A DNA stretch of 64,000 bases from Sphingomonadaceae bacterium (GTDB lineage: Bacteria > Pseudomonadota > Alphaproteobacteria > Sphingomonadales > Sphingomonadaceae), in the NCBI GenBank assembly GCA_024236195.1, contig JACKKZ010000005.1:186001-250000 (forward strand), given 5' to 3'. Shown piece after piece: positions 35,488 through 43,886 of the stretch (the stretch's first letter is position 1; each line of letters begins with the position of its first letter). Both the position numbers and the translations under genes were made by a program. Under the pieces are notes generated by a model that had not been told where the DNA came from, did not search any database, and saw only the letters and a list, made by a program, of their open reading frames with translations.

Positions 35488-36353
35488 AGGTTGCGCCTGC
35501 GCCACCAGCCCCACAATCCCCCCAGTATGACAAAGGCTAGCAGCGCGTCGATCCCGCTATAGATCGTCACCAGCCGCGCAAACCGCATATTGCCATCCAC
35601 CAGCGAGCGTTCGGGTTCGTCCGGGTCGTAGCGGATCGGCAGCGTGTCCCCGGCAGCAAACCCCTTGCCAATAGTTTCGCTCACCACCTCGCGCGTTTCG
35701 AAGAGTTTGCCCGCGACGTCATAGGCATATTGCAGGTGGTAGGTTGTGCCGATCTTGGGGCGCGAACTGGTGCTGCTGATGACTGACGCTTCCAGTGGCA
35801 CACCCCGTGCGTCCAGGTCGCGCTCAAGGTCATAGGCGAACCAAAGCGGCAAATGCGCCAGCGCCCATCCAAGCAACAGCATCGCGACCACGCTGCCTCC
35901 GACCAGCCAGTCACGCGCAGGGTGCGGTGCACTGAGGACCTCCAACGGCTCGTCATCATAAGGGGCCTGGGCGAGGATGCCGTCAATCTCTGCTGCCAGC
36001 CGCTCGCGCCAATCGTCCGACAAAAGGCCGATCAGTTCAAGCTTGCGGGCAAACCAGATCCGGCGCGAATCCTGCGCCCCGACCCGGTTTGCCAGCTCAT
36101 ACTGCCCGGCCAGGCGCGACGCCGCATCGCGCGCCAGCCGGTAAAGCAGGGCATCATTGTCGGCAAAATGCGTCCGCTCCCACTCGCGCCCGCGTTCAGT
36201 CACGATCAGCAACCACCCGCCATCCCTGGCAGGCTCGACATGGTAGCTGCCATCGTGCCGAGGCGCACGATTGACCCGCGCCAGCTCCACCGTCCCGCCC
36301 ATGGCGAGGACATTCGCCTTATGCTTGTGCGCAATGGTTTCAAGCGTGGTCAC
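35484..36353 (-). CDS. DUF3592-type membrane protein with an N-terminal immunity-like segment
   Basis: 289 residues. Membrane helices lie near residues 150-172 and 262-283. Between them is a DUF3592-like periplasmic domain ('LEASVISSTSSRPKIGTTYH', 'FAAGDTLPIRYDPDEPERSLV'). The N-terminal ~140 residues ('WLLIVTERGREWERTHFADN', 'DAASRLAGQYELANR') vaguely resemble the Imm61 immunity-protein pattern; this is weak. It converges with the P450 gene, overlapping by 4 bp, and is not obviously part of a pathway. No toxin gene is visible nearby. Confidence 0.65.
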   Translation of the reverse strand: MTTLETIAHKHKANVLAMGGTVELARVNRAPRHDGSYHVEPARDGGWLLIVTERGREWERTHFADNDALLYRLARDAASRLAGQYELANRVGAQDSRRIWFARKLELIGLLSDDWRERLAAEIDGILAQAPYDDEPLEVLSAPHPARDWLVGGSVVAMLLLGWALAHLPLWFAYDLERDLDARGVPLEASVISSTSSRPKIGTTYHLQYAYDVAGKLFETREVVSETIGKGFAAGDTLPIRYDPDEPERSLVDGNMRFARLVTIYSGIDALLAFVILGGLWGWWRRRNL

Positions 36354-36442
36354 AGGAGCGGAGGATAGCAGGCGGGGACCTGATAGCTATGCCCCAATTC
36401 TCAGGGCCTTTTCCTTTCTCCCGAAGGAGGAAGCTGGCCGCA

Positions 36443-37195
36443 TCAATGCGCCGTCTGCCCCCCGTCAATCGTCCACACGGCCCCATTCACGAAGCTCGCA
36501 TCATCGCTCAACAAGTGCTTGACCGTGCCTGCCATTTCCTCCGGCTGGGCGCAGCGGCCGGAGATATTGTGCTGGAAGAACATGTCGGTGAATTCTGTGC
36601 TGTCGGCCCAGTGCTGGGTCATCGGGGTGACCACGAAACCGGGGGCGATGGCGTTTACGCGGATGCCGGCTTGCGCATATTCCACCGCCGCCGCCTTGGT
36701 TAGGCCAGCCACGGCGTGCTTCATCGCGCAATAGGCCGCCATATTCGGATCCGCAATCAGCGCGCCGACGCTGGCGGTGTTGACGATGGCCCCGCCGCCC
36801 ACGCTGAGGAAATGGCGGATTTCCGCCTGCATGGCAAAGAACACACCCTTGAAATCGACATCAATGGCGAGGTCCAGTTCGTCCTCGGACACTTCGTGGA
36901 TCGGGCGCTGCGGGGGCAGGACACCGGCATTGTTGAACGCCCCGTCCATCCGCCCGAAGCGCTCGACACAATGGGCCACGAGACGGTTTACCTGTTCCGC
37001 GCTGGTGACATCGGTGGGGAGGAATTCGGCTGTGCCGCCTGCCTGCTTGATGATCTCCACCGTCTCGCCCGCGCGGTCATCCTTGTCGCCGATCATCACC
37101 GCTGCCCCCGCGGCGGCAATCGCCTTGGAGGTTTCGCGCCCGATGCCGGTGGCACCGCCGGTGACGAGGATTGCCTTGTCCGTGAAATAACCCAT
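36443..37195 (-). CDS. SDR-family oxidoreductase
   Basis: 250 residues from the ATG at 37195, where GGAGG is 7 nt upstream; the ATG at 37201 would place it almost in contact. Classical SDR: 'TGGATGIGRETSKAI', 'NNAGVLPPQ', Ser in 'VNTASVGAL' and YxxxK in 'YCAMKHAV'. It follows the metallo-hydrolase gene by 2 bp and is the last gene of the minus-strand block starting with the cupin dioxygenase. A secondary-alcohol or hydroxyketone dehydrogenase role in the catabolic block is plausible. Confidence 0.87.
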   Translation of the reverse strand: MGYFTDKAILVTGGATGIGRETSKAIAAAGAAVMIGDKDDRAGETVEIIKQAGGTAEFLPTDVTSAEQVNRLVAHCVERFGRMDGAFNNAGVLPPQRPIHEVSEDELDLAIDVDFKGVFFAMQAEIRHFLSVGGGAIVNTASVGALIADPNMAAYCAMKHAVAGLTKAAAVEYAQAGIRVNAIAPGFVVTPMTQHWADSTEFTDMFFQHNISGRCAQPEEMAGTVKHLLSDDASFVNGAVWTIDGGQTAH

Positions 37196-37197
37196 GC

Positions 37198-38094
37198 TCA
37201 TTCCTCCCAGGCGGGCATTTCGCCCGTTGCCACCTTGCTCGAATTGCCGAGCAGGAAATCGCCCAGCACGTCGATGGATTGGGGATATTCCGCCATCACC
37301 AGCGCGCGAAGTTCGGCGCTGTCTTTCGCCTTGGCGACCAGCTTGGGCCAGCTGCGGATGTAGCGGATGGAGAAGTCCAGCCCGCTGGCATCATTGGGCA
37401 GGCCGGGCTTGGCATGTCCCGCGACGACGATCTTGGGGTCGAGCCGTTTCAGCTCCTCCAGCGCATCGCCCCAGGCGGCGACTTGCGCGGCATCATGCTC
37501 ACCGAACCAGAGATACATCTCGTTATAGACGAGGTCGCCGGGGAACAGCGCCTTGATGGAGGGGGCCCAGAGAGCCGTGGCATGGTGATGGTCCCCCTGC
37601 ATCGGGCCGAGCACTTTCAGCTCATGCCCTTCCAGCATGATTGTATCGCTGGCGAGCGGCATAGGGGCAGTTGGGCTGACCGGGCCATTTGCGCCGAGCA
37701 TCGGGCTCCAGCGCTTCACCTTGAAAGGCAGCGAGCGCCAGATGTCCGCCACCACCGTCGGGTGCGCGACGATCTGCACATCGGGGAAGGCCTGCTTGAT
37801 CACTTCCATCGCGAAGAAATGGTCCGGATGGTCATGCGTGACGAAGACATATTTCAGCTCCTTCCCGCTATCCAGCACCATGGCGACGACGCGATGCGCA
37901 TCGGCCATGGTGAAGGGGGCATCGACCAGCACGGCTTCCTTCTCGCCCTTGATCAGCGCGATATTGGCGTAGAGCGAGCCCGCGCTGGTGCGCAGCACCT
38001 CCACTTCGAGTGGCGGCTTGGTGGCTTCATCGCGCGCGGCGACGGGCTGGGCGAGGCCAAGGACCAGCAAGATTGCGAGAAGGAACTGCTTCAT
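37198..38094 (-). CDS. Periplasmic metallo-beta-lactamase-fold hydrolase
   Basis: 298 residues with signal peptide MKQFLLAILLVLGLAQPVAA. Metal-binding motif HxHxDH is present as 'VTHDHPDHFFAMEV', with later ligands in 'GDHHHATALW', 'FPGDLVYNEM' and 'VVAGHAKPG'. It belongs to the broad MBL superfamily; the reaction could be ester, lactone or sulfate-ester hydrolysis. It lies between an MFS transporter gene and an SDR gene on the same strand, so it is probably a periplasmic step of the same catabolic block. Confidence 0.85.
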   Translation of the reverse strand: MKQFLLAILLVLGLAQPVAARDEATKPPLEVEVLRTSAGSLYANIALIKGEKEAVLVDAPFTMADAHRVVAMVLDSGKELKYVFVTHDHPDHFFAMEVIKQAFPDVQIVAHPTVVADIWRSLPFKVKRWSPMLGANGPVSPTAPMPLASDTIMLEGHELKVLGPMQGDHHHATALWAPSIKALFPGDLVYNEMYLWFGEHDAAQVAAWGDALEELKRLDPKIVVAGHAKPGLPNDASGLDFSIRYIRSWPKLVAKAKDSAELRALVMAEYPQSIDVLGDFLLGNSSKVATGEMPAWEE

Positions 38095-38106
38095 TGTGTT
38101 TCTCCT

Positions 38107-39372
38107 TTACGCTGCTGCTGCTTGCGCGCGCCGTTCGAGCACGGCCGGGGCGCTTTCCCGCAGGAACATGGAAGCGACGAAGGCCACAAGTGTCAGCACG
38201 ATCAGCAACCACATCGGAGCGGTCAGGTCGTACATGTCGGCCAGCGCGCCGGCGAGGAAGGGGCTGCCCACGCCGCCGATCACTTCGCCGAGGCCCATCA
38301 CCACGCCGGTCAGCGAGGCAGTAAGGCGCGGATCGACGCTTTCTGCCGGGACGGTAGCCATGAACAGCGGGAAGATGCCGTTCAATGACCAGCCGAGGTA
38401 GAACAGCACGGCCATCACCAGCCAACTACCCCCATCGTAATAGAGTGCTCCGAGAGGCAAAATTAGCCCCATCAGGCACACGGCGATGAAGGTCGGCTTG
38501 CGACCGATCCGGTCGGAAATCATCGGCACGATAAAGCTGTTGAGACCGGCGGAAATGCCCAGCGCGGCCATGATCCAGCCCATCGCTGTCTCGTCAAACC
38601 CGCCTACACTTGTCAGGTAGAGCGGCATGAAGGCCCAGGTTACGACAAGGAAGCTGACCAGCATGATCGCGATAATCACGCAGAGCAGGACATTGCGATG
38701 CTTCAGCGCTTCCTTGATGGTCACGCGCGGGGCGTCTTCATGGCCTTCATTCTCCATCCCCTTGGGCGGCTCGCGCAGAGTGAACCAGATGATGATGGCA
38801 GTGATGATGCCGGGGATGGCAGCAAGGAAGAAGCCCGTGCGCCAGCCGAAATAGATCGCAATCGGCACGAGGATCAGCGGCGCAGCGGTGGAGCCAAGCA
38901 GGTTAGAGCCAAGATTCTGCCCCACGCCCATGGCCAGCCCGCGATGCTTGGGTTCGACTTCGGAGACGATCATCGCATGGCTGACGGGCATCACGCCGCC
39001 TTCCGCAATACCCATCAAGAGCCGCGCGCCGAGCAGCAGCAGGAAGCTTCCCGCAAGGCCTGACAGCATCGAACAGGCGCAGAAAGCCAGCGTTGCCACG
39101 ACAATAATGGGCTTGCGCGACCCCAGCTTGTCCGACAGCGGCCCCACCGCCATGCCCGACAATGCCCAGGTGAGCGAGAGACCGGAGGAGAGCAGGCCGA
39201 TCTGCAGGTTGGTCAGGCCAAGCCCGCCTTCCTCGCCCGGTTTGGCGATAAAGGGCATCATGAAATTCGCGGCCTGCCGGTCAAAGAACAGGATCCCGAA
39301 ATTCAGGCTCAGCAGCAGCACCAGCCAGATCTGGTAGTTCTGCCCGCGCCGCATGGTCATCGGATTATACAT
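38107..39372 (-). CDS. MFS transporter
   Basis: 421 residues with about 12 hydrophobic helices and a charged central loop ('LREPPKGMENEGHEDAPR'). The loop-2 signature 'GPLSDKLGSRKPIIV' and 'GIAEGGVMPVSHAMIVSEVEPKHRG' resemble the anion/aromatic-acid:H+ symporter group (ACS/AAHS-like). It probably imports an organic acid intermediate or substrate of the surrounding pathway. It is 12 bp upstream of the metallo-hydrolase gene. The start could also be one of the internal Met codons (39360 or 39354). Confidence 0.87.
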   Translation of the reverse strand: MYNPMTMRRGQNYQIWLVLLLSLNFGILFFDRQAANFMMPFIAKPGEEGGLGLTNLQIGLLSSGLSLTWALSGMAVGPLSDKLGSRKPIIVVATLAFCACSMLSGLAGSFLLLLGARLLMGIAEGGVMPVSHAMIVSEVEPKHRGLAMGVGQNLGSNLLGSTAAPLILVPIAIYFGWRTGFFLAAIPGIITAIIIWFTLREPPKGMENEGHEDAPRVTIKEALKHRNVLLCVIIAIMLVSFLVVTWAFMPLYLTSVGGFDETAMGWIMAALGISAGLNSFIVPMISDRIGRKPTFIAVCLMGLILPLGALYYDGGSWLVMAVLFYLGWSLNGIFPLFMATVPAESVDPRLTASLTGVVMGLGEVIGGVGSPFLAGALADMYDLTAPMWLLIVLTLVAFVASMFLRESAPAVLERRAQAAAA

Positions 39373-39408
39373 GACGTTTCTTTCTCCCCACGTCCTGTCT
39401 CGTGCCGG

Positions 39409-39957
39409 TCAGATAAAGGGCCGGACCGGATCGCTCCCATCCCAATCAAGTGAAGCAGTATAGAAGCTGGTGAAATGCGCATCCATCGCATCATTCACCG
39501 GTATCAGTTCCAGAAATCCCGCGCGCGCCGCATCGCCCTGATCAAGATAGATCACTTCACCGCCGGTCGGCACAGCCGCACGAAAGGCCTCGGCATAGCC
39601 GCGCGCCTGATAGTCCACCAAAGCCGCATCGGTATCGTGCACGCCAATGCCCCAATGGTGGAAACCATATCCACGTTGCTCGATAACCTCCTTATATACC
39701 GAAGGATTCTGGTCGAGCGGCTGGATCAGTTCCACCAGCATATGGCCTACATAGCCCATCGCGATTGTCACGTCAGCGGTGCTTTCTGTCCCGCGATAGG
39801 TCTGCCCCGGCTGCAGGAAATGATCGAGCAGGAAAAATGGCCCCGCCGCGCAATCAGCCTGATAATGCCGGATCGAGGCATGGATATCCTCGACCACGAA
39901 AGCCGTCTGCACCACGCCGCCCAGCGGCTGGCCGTAGCCAAGGATTTCGCGTGCCAT
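39409..39957 (-). CDS. VOC-fold (glyoxalase/dioxygenase superfamily) protein
   Basis: 182 residues. Two beta-alpha-beta-beta-beta modules are suggested: 'VVQTAFVVEDIHASIRHY...MLVELIQPL' and 'FHHWGIGVHDTDAALVDY...GFLELIP'. Potential metal ligands are His in 'FHHWG' and Glu in 'VELIQ' and 'LELIP'. This is the glyoxalase I/epimerase/extradiol-dioxygenase superfamily; the short length favours an isomerase- or lyase-like role over ring cleavage. It lies 4 bp after the SDR gene in a run of catabolic genes. Confidence 0.75.
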   Translation of the reverse strand: MAREILGYGQPLGGVVQTAFVVEDIHASIRHYQADCAAGPFFLLDHFLQPGQTYRGTESTADVTIAMGYVGHMLVELIQPLDQNPSVYKEVIEQRGYGFHHWGIGVHDTDAALVDYQARGYAEAFRAAVPTGGEVIYLDQGDAARAGFLELIPVNDAMDAHFTSFYTASLDWDGSDPVRPFI

Positions 39958-39961
39958 AGTC

Positions 39962-40747
39962 TTACCCTGCGCTCGTCACGCTCCAGCCGCCATCCACGCG
40001 GAAGCTGGCTCCGGTGACATAACCGGCCTCTTCACTGGCGAGATAGGCGATCATGGCGGCGACATCCTCCGGTTCACCGCGCTCGCCGAAAGCCACGGCG
40101 GAATTCACGCCTGCTTCCGCTTCCTCGTCGCTGATCCCGGCACCTTGCGCGAAGGTGTGGATGATATTGTCCGTCATACGCGTCTTGATCACACCCGGAT
40201 GTACCGAATTGCAGCGCACCCGCCCGCCATTTTCCGCGCCGATCAGCGCCATGGAGCGAGTCAGTTGCTCAACGCCGGCCTTGCTGATGCCATAGGCGAG
40301 AGCGGACGGCGTACCCATGAAGGAGACGATGGAAGAGATGTTGACCACTGCGCCGCGACCAATCTCCACCATATGCGGCATGATCGCGAGGCAGCCGAGC
40401 AGCGTGCCGTCGAGGTTGATGTCCATCACCTTGCGATATTCCGCATAGGTGGTGGCAAGCCCGCCTTGCGAGAGTTCTCCTTCGATCCCGGCGGCATTGA
40501 CCAGTACGTCGATCTGGCCGGAATGGGCAAGGGCAGTTTTGGCCACATCCTGCCACTGCGCTTCGCTCGTCACGTCAAGGCGCAGGAAGGCACCTCCGAT
40601 TTCAGCGGCGATTACTTCCCCGGCTTGGGAGTTCACATCGCAGCAAAACACCCAGGCCCCTTCCGAAGCGAGGCGCCGCGCGGTCGCGCTGCCGATCCCG
40701 CCCGATGCACCGGTGACAATGGCGGTCTTGCCTGCAAAACGGGTCAT
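39962..40747 (-). CDS. SDR-family oxidoreductase
   Basis: 261 residues. Cofactor loop 'TGASGGIGSATARRLA', Asp in 'FCCDVNSQ' favouring NAD(H), 'VNAAGIEGE', Ser in 'VNISSIVSF', YxxxK in 'YGISKAGV'. It is translationally coupled to the Baeyer-Villiger monooxygenase gene (ATGA overlap at 40744-40747). A natural reading is oxidation of a secondary alcohol to the ketone used by the monooxygenase. Good family certainty, low substrate certainty. Confidence 0.88.
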   Translation of the reverse strand: MTRFAGKTAIVTGASGGIGSATARRLASEGAWVFCCDVNSQAGEVIAAEIGGAFLRLDVTSEAQWQDVAKTALAHSGQIDVLVNAAGIEGELSQGGLATTYAEYRKVMDINLDGTLLGCLAIMPHMVEIGRGAVVNISSIVSFMGTPSALAYGISKAGVEQLTRSMALIGAENGGRVRCNSVHPGVIKTRMTDNIIHTFAQGAGISDEEAEAGVNSAVAFGERGEPEDVAAMIAYLASEEAGYVTGASFRVDGGWSVTSAG

Positions 40748-42339
40748 GCGATGCCTCCCAGCTTGAAGCCTTGATAGCCCTTGGCCGCCACATCATCGCA
40801 TTTCTCGCGATAGGCACCGCAGCCCCCGACATAGGGCATGAAGACCAGTTTCCCGTCGCGGGTCTTGCCCTGGTACCAGCTATCGGCCTTGGGGAAGAGG
40901 GTCTGGTGCGCGACTTCGTGAGTGTGTTCCATCCATGCCTGTTCCGCGTCAGGCTGGGCCTCGATGGTTTGCTGGCCGTTGGCTCGCATGTCGCCGAGGC
41001 AGCGGGCGATCCAGTCAACATGCTGTTCGATGGAGAGCACGACATTGCTCAGCACGGAGGGGCTGCCGGGGCCGGTCACGGTAAACATATTGGGGAAGCC
41101 CGACACGCCAAGGCCGAGATAGGCGCGCGGCCCGTCTGCCCATTCCTCCGCGATCTTCGCGCCATTGCGACCGGTAATGTCGATGGCTTTCACGGCCCCG
41201 ACACAGGCATCGAAACCGGTAGCGAAGACGAGCACATCGGCAGGGTAGGTGGCGCTTGCGGTCCGGATTGCATTGGCTTCGACCTGTTCCACCGGCTCTT
41301 CCCGGACATCGACCAGCACGACATTGTCGCGGTTCATTGCGTCGTAGAACCCGGTTTCGGTGCAGGTCCGGCGTGAGCCAACGGGGTAGCCATGCGGTGT
41401 GAGCTTGCGCGCCTTCTCCTTATCGTGGACCAGCTCGCGGATTTTCTCCCGCGCGAAATCAGCGGCAAAGGCGTTGGACTCTTCGTCAATCAGCAAATCT
41501 TCGTAAGCTGTGAGCAGCCCGGTCGTCCCGGCATCCCATGCTGCCTGCAAGCGTTTCTGGCGCGTCTCCGGATCATCATCCTTGGCCGAGCCCGGCTGGG
41601 GACCGGTGAACCAGCCCAGCGCAGAGGCGCGCGCTTCATCGCGCAGGCGCTTCATTTGCGGACGCATTTCCGCCAGATATTCGTCGCTGAGCGGATGGTT
41701 GCCCGCCGGGACGGTGAAATTGGGGGTGCGCTGGAAAACGGTCAGCTGCTTGGCGACCTTGGCGATTTCCGAAACCGCCTGGATGCCGGAGGAGCCGGTG
41801 CCGAACAGGCAGACATTGCGCCCTTCCAGCTCGATGGATTCATCCCATTGCGCGGTGTGCAGCACCGGGCCGTTGAAGTTCTCCAGGGCCGGCATGTCGG
41901 GCAGCTTCGGCGTGGAAAGCGCCCCTGTCGCGAGGATCAGGTGCTGGACCTGCCATCTAGCTCCATCATCGGTGGTGACATTCCAGCGCGAAGCAGCTTC
42001 GTCCCACGTCGCCTCGGTCACGCGGGTGTTGTAGGTAAAGAGCGGAGCAAGCTCGAATCGTTCCTCGACATGTTCGAGATAGCGCAGGATTTCCGGCTGC
42101 GCGGCATAGCGCTCGCTCCAGCGCCATTCTGCCTCCAGTTCCGGATCGAAGCTGTAGGAATATTCGATGCTGGGAATGTCGCAACGCGCTCCGGGATAGC
42201 GGTTCCAATACCATGTCCCGCCGGGGCCTTTGCCAGCTTCAACGCCGACTACGTCGAAGCCTTCCAGCCGCAATTTATGGACCATGTAGAGGCCGGCAAA
42301 TCCGGCTCCGACCACCAGTGCATCATGGGTGCGGGCCAT
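40744..42339 (-). CDS. Baeyer-Villiger-type flavin monooxygenase
   Basis: 531 residues from the ATG at 42339, just after the esterase stop. FAD Rossmann loop 'VVGAGFAGLYMVHKL'; Baeyer-Villiger fingerprint FxGxxxHxxxW as 'FNGPVLHTAQWD'; NADPH loop 'GTGSSGIQAVSEIA'; 'GGTWYWNRYPGARCD', typical of cyclohexanone-monooxygenase-like (type I) enzymes. It inserts oxygen next to a carbonyl, turning ketones into esters or lactones. The esterase gene immediately upstream and the SDR immediately downstream make a compact alcohol-ketone-ester-hydrolysis module. Confidence 0.93.
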   Translation of the reverse strand: MARTHDALVVGAGFAGLYMVHKLRLEGFDVVGVEAGKGPGGTWYWNRYPGARCDIPSIEYSYSFDPELEAEWRWSERYAAQPEILRYLEHVEERFELAPLFTYNTRVTEATWDEAASRWNVTTDDGARWQVQHLILATGALSTPKLPDMPALENFNGPVLHTAQWDESIELEGRNVCLFGTGSSGIQAVSEIAKVAKQLTVFQRTPNFTVPAGNHPLSDEYLAEMRPQMKRLRDEARASALGWFTGPQPGSAKDDDPETRQKRLQAAWDAGTTGLLTAYEDLLIDEESNAFAADFAREKIRELVHDKEKARKLTPHGYPVGSRRTCTETGFYDAMNRDNVVLVDVREEPVEQVEANAIRTASATYPADVLVFATGFDACVGAVKAIDITGRNGAKIAEEWADGPRAYLGLGVSGFPNMFTVTGPGSPSVLSNVVLSIEQHVDWIARCLGDMRANGQQTIEAQPDAEQAWMEHTHEVAHQTLFPKADSWYQGKTRDGKLVFMPYVGGCGAYREKCDDVAAKGYQGFKLGGIA

Positions 42340-42341
42340 GA

Positions 42342-43235
42342 TCACCCTTCCATCCTTGCGCGCAAGGCCCGGCCGGCATGGTCAATCGCTGCGCGCGCTT
42401 CCGGCAACATGAAGTGGAAGGCATGGAACACATGCGGCATGTCCGGCCAGATCTGCAGGTCGATGGCGGTGTTTGCTTCCCCGGCGCGGGTGGCCAGGCG
42501 GGTGGAATCCGACAACAGGATTTCAGCTGCGCCAACTTGCACCAGCAATGGCGGCAGGCCTGACAGATCAGCATAAAGCGGGGAGCCAAGCGGGTTCTTG
42601 CTGTCCGCCCCGGCCATGTAATGCGCTGCCATGTTGCGCAGGCCAGAGGGGGTAAGCGATGGGTCGGCGGCCTCCTTGCTGGCAATCGTGTCCCCTTCAC
42701 AAGCAAGGTCCAGCCAGGGCGAAATCAGCAGCGCAGCAGCGGGCAGTGGTGTGCCATCATCGCGCAATTGCACCAGCGCAGCCAGCGTCAGCCCGCCACC
42801 AGCGGAGTCGCCGGCGAAGACGATCTTCTCTGGCGAAATCCCGCTGGCGAGCAGGGCGCGATAGGCCGCGACAGCATCCTCGACTGCGGCGGGGCAGGGG
42901 TGCTCCGGCGCGAGCCGGTAATCCACCGCATAGGCGGGGACTCCCGTCGCGCGGCCCAGCTCTGCCGCCAGCCCGCGATAGCCTTGCGCGCTGCCGGTGA
43001 CATAGGCACCGCCATGGAAATAGAGCAACGCGCCGTCTTCCCCGGCACCCTCGAAACTGGCCATGACGGCAGGCACATCGCCCAGCGACAGGTTGGTGAA
43101 GGCAAAGGCCTCATCGACCGGGATCGTTTCCAGCAAACCGCCAAATTGCGCGCGGGCAACCTCTGGTTCAGCGGAAAAGTCCGGTCCGTTGGCGCGAAGC
43201 CCGGCGAACAGCTCAGTCAGGATTTCATTGGCCAT
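42342..43235 (-). CDS. Alpha/beta-hydrolase esterase (HSL family)
   Basis: 297 residues. Oxyanion motif HGGA ('LYFHGGAYVTGS'), nucleophile Ser in GDSAGG ('IVFAGDSAGGGLTLA'), likely acid Asp in 'GAAEILLSDSTR' and His in 'DMPHVFHAF', with 'YRLAPEHPCPAAVED' as family hallmark. Cytoplasmic carboxylesterase. Direct coupling to the Baeyer-Villiger monooxygenase gene indicates that it hydrolyses the ester product, analogous to the HapE/HapB pair of 4-hydroxyacetophenone degradation. Confidence 0.92.
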   Translation of the reverse strand: MANEILTELFAGLRANGPDFSAEPEVARAQFGGLLETIPVDEAFAFTNLSLGDVPAVMASFEGAGEDGALLYFHGGAYVTGSAQGYRGLAAELGRATGVPAYAVDYRLAPEHPCPAAVEDAVAAYRALLASGISPEKIVFAGDSAGGGLTLAALVQLRDDGTPLPAAALLISPWLDLACEGDTIASKEAADPSLTPSGLRNMAAHYMAGADSKNPLGSPLYADLSGLPPLLVQVGAAEILLSDSTRLATRAGEANTAIDLQIWPDMPHVFHAFHFMLPEARAAIDHAGRALRARMEG

Positions 43236-43245
43236 TGGCGCATCC

Positions 43246-43779
43246 TCAGCGGATCAGCGTGTCGACATAGTCAGCGCCGATTCCTACCGCGTCATAATGC
43301 TCGCGCGCGGCCTTGATGTAATCGAACACGTCATAATGGCCGATGGTGTTGCCATCATCATCGAGCCACATCAGCGGGCCGGAGACGACGAAGAACACCT
43401 TCATCGGGTCTTCGTGTTCATAACAGACCAGCGTGTGGCTCTCGCCCGGCGTTTCATAGACGAAATCGCCAGCGGTCGCGGTCCAGTCATGTTCGAGATA
43501 GGCCCATTTCCCGCTGATCGTGTAGGCCCAGATCGGGTGTGGGTGGTAATGGCGGTTCACCAGCCCGGCTTCCTTCGACATGAGGACATCGGCCCACATA
43601 TTCTTGGATGGGCTGATCCAGACGGGCTTGGACGAAACGGTTTCGGAGATCGGCACCCAATAGCGCTCGTCACCCTCAGCTATCTTTGAATGATAGACTT
43701 CAGGCAGGGCACCTTCACGGAACACCTTTTCGACCGGCTTGATGCCTTTCCAGAATTCGCTGTGGGGGGATTCGGGCAT
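43246..43779 (-). CDS. Cupin dioxygenase-like protein (2,4'-dihydroxyacetophenone dioxygenase family)
   Basis: 177 residues from the ATG at 43779, with GGAGAGG 5 nt upstream; an upstream in-frame ATG lacks this. The cupin core is 'VNRHYHPHPIWAYTISGKWAY' in two overlapping parts (NRHYHPHPIW, YTISGKWAYLEHDW) and 'ETPGESHTLVCY', giving candidate iron ligands His, His and His. The pattern resembles 2,4'-dihydroxyacetophenone dioxygenase, which cleaves the side chain to 4-hydroxybenzoate and formate. It heads the minus-strand catabolic run. The specific substrate is inference. Confidence 0.72.
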   Translation of the reverse strand: MPESPHSEFWKGIKPVEKVFREGALPEVYHSKIAEGDERYWVPISETVSSKPVWISPSKNMWADVLMSKEAGLVNRHYHPHPIWAYTISGKWAYLEHDWTATAGDFVYETPGESHTLVCYEHEDPMKVFFVVSGPLMWLDDDGNTIGHYDVFDYIKAAREHYDAVGIGADYVDTLIR

Positions 43780-43839
43780 GGGACCTCTCCGTCTGGGAAA
43801 CAGGGCGCGCGGGTTTCCGCGTCGCCAGATACTCAAGTG

Positions 43840-43870
43840 AAAAAAAGGGCGGGACTTTGCGATCCCGCCC
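43840..43870 (-). terminator. Rho-independent terminator after the TonB-receptor gene
   Basis: Stem gggcggga / tcccgccc with an 8-nt loop, followed on the minus strand by seven T residues. It lies 17 bp after the receptor stop at 43887 and insulates the receptor from the downstream cupin gene. Confidence 0.92.
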
Positions 43871-43886
43871 CCCAGTAAGGTGGCTC

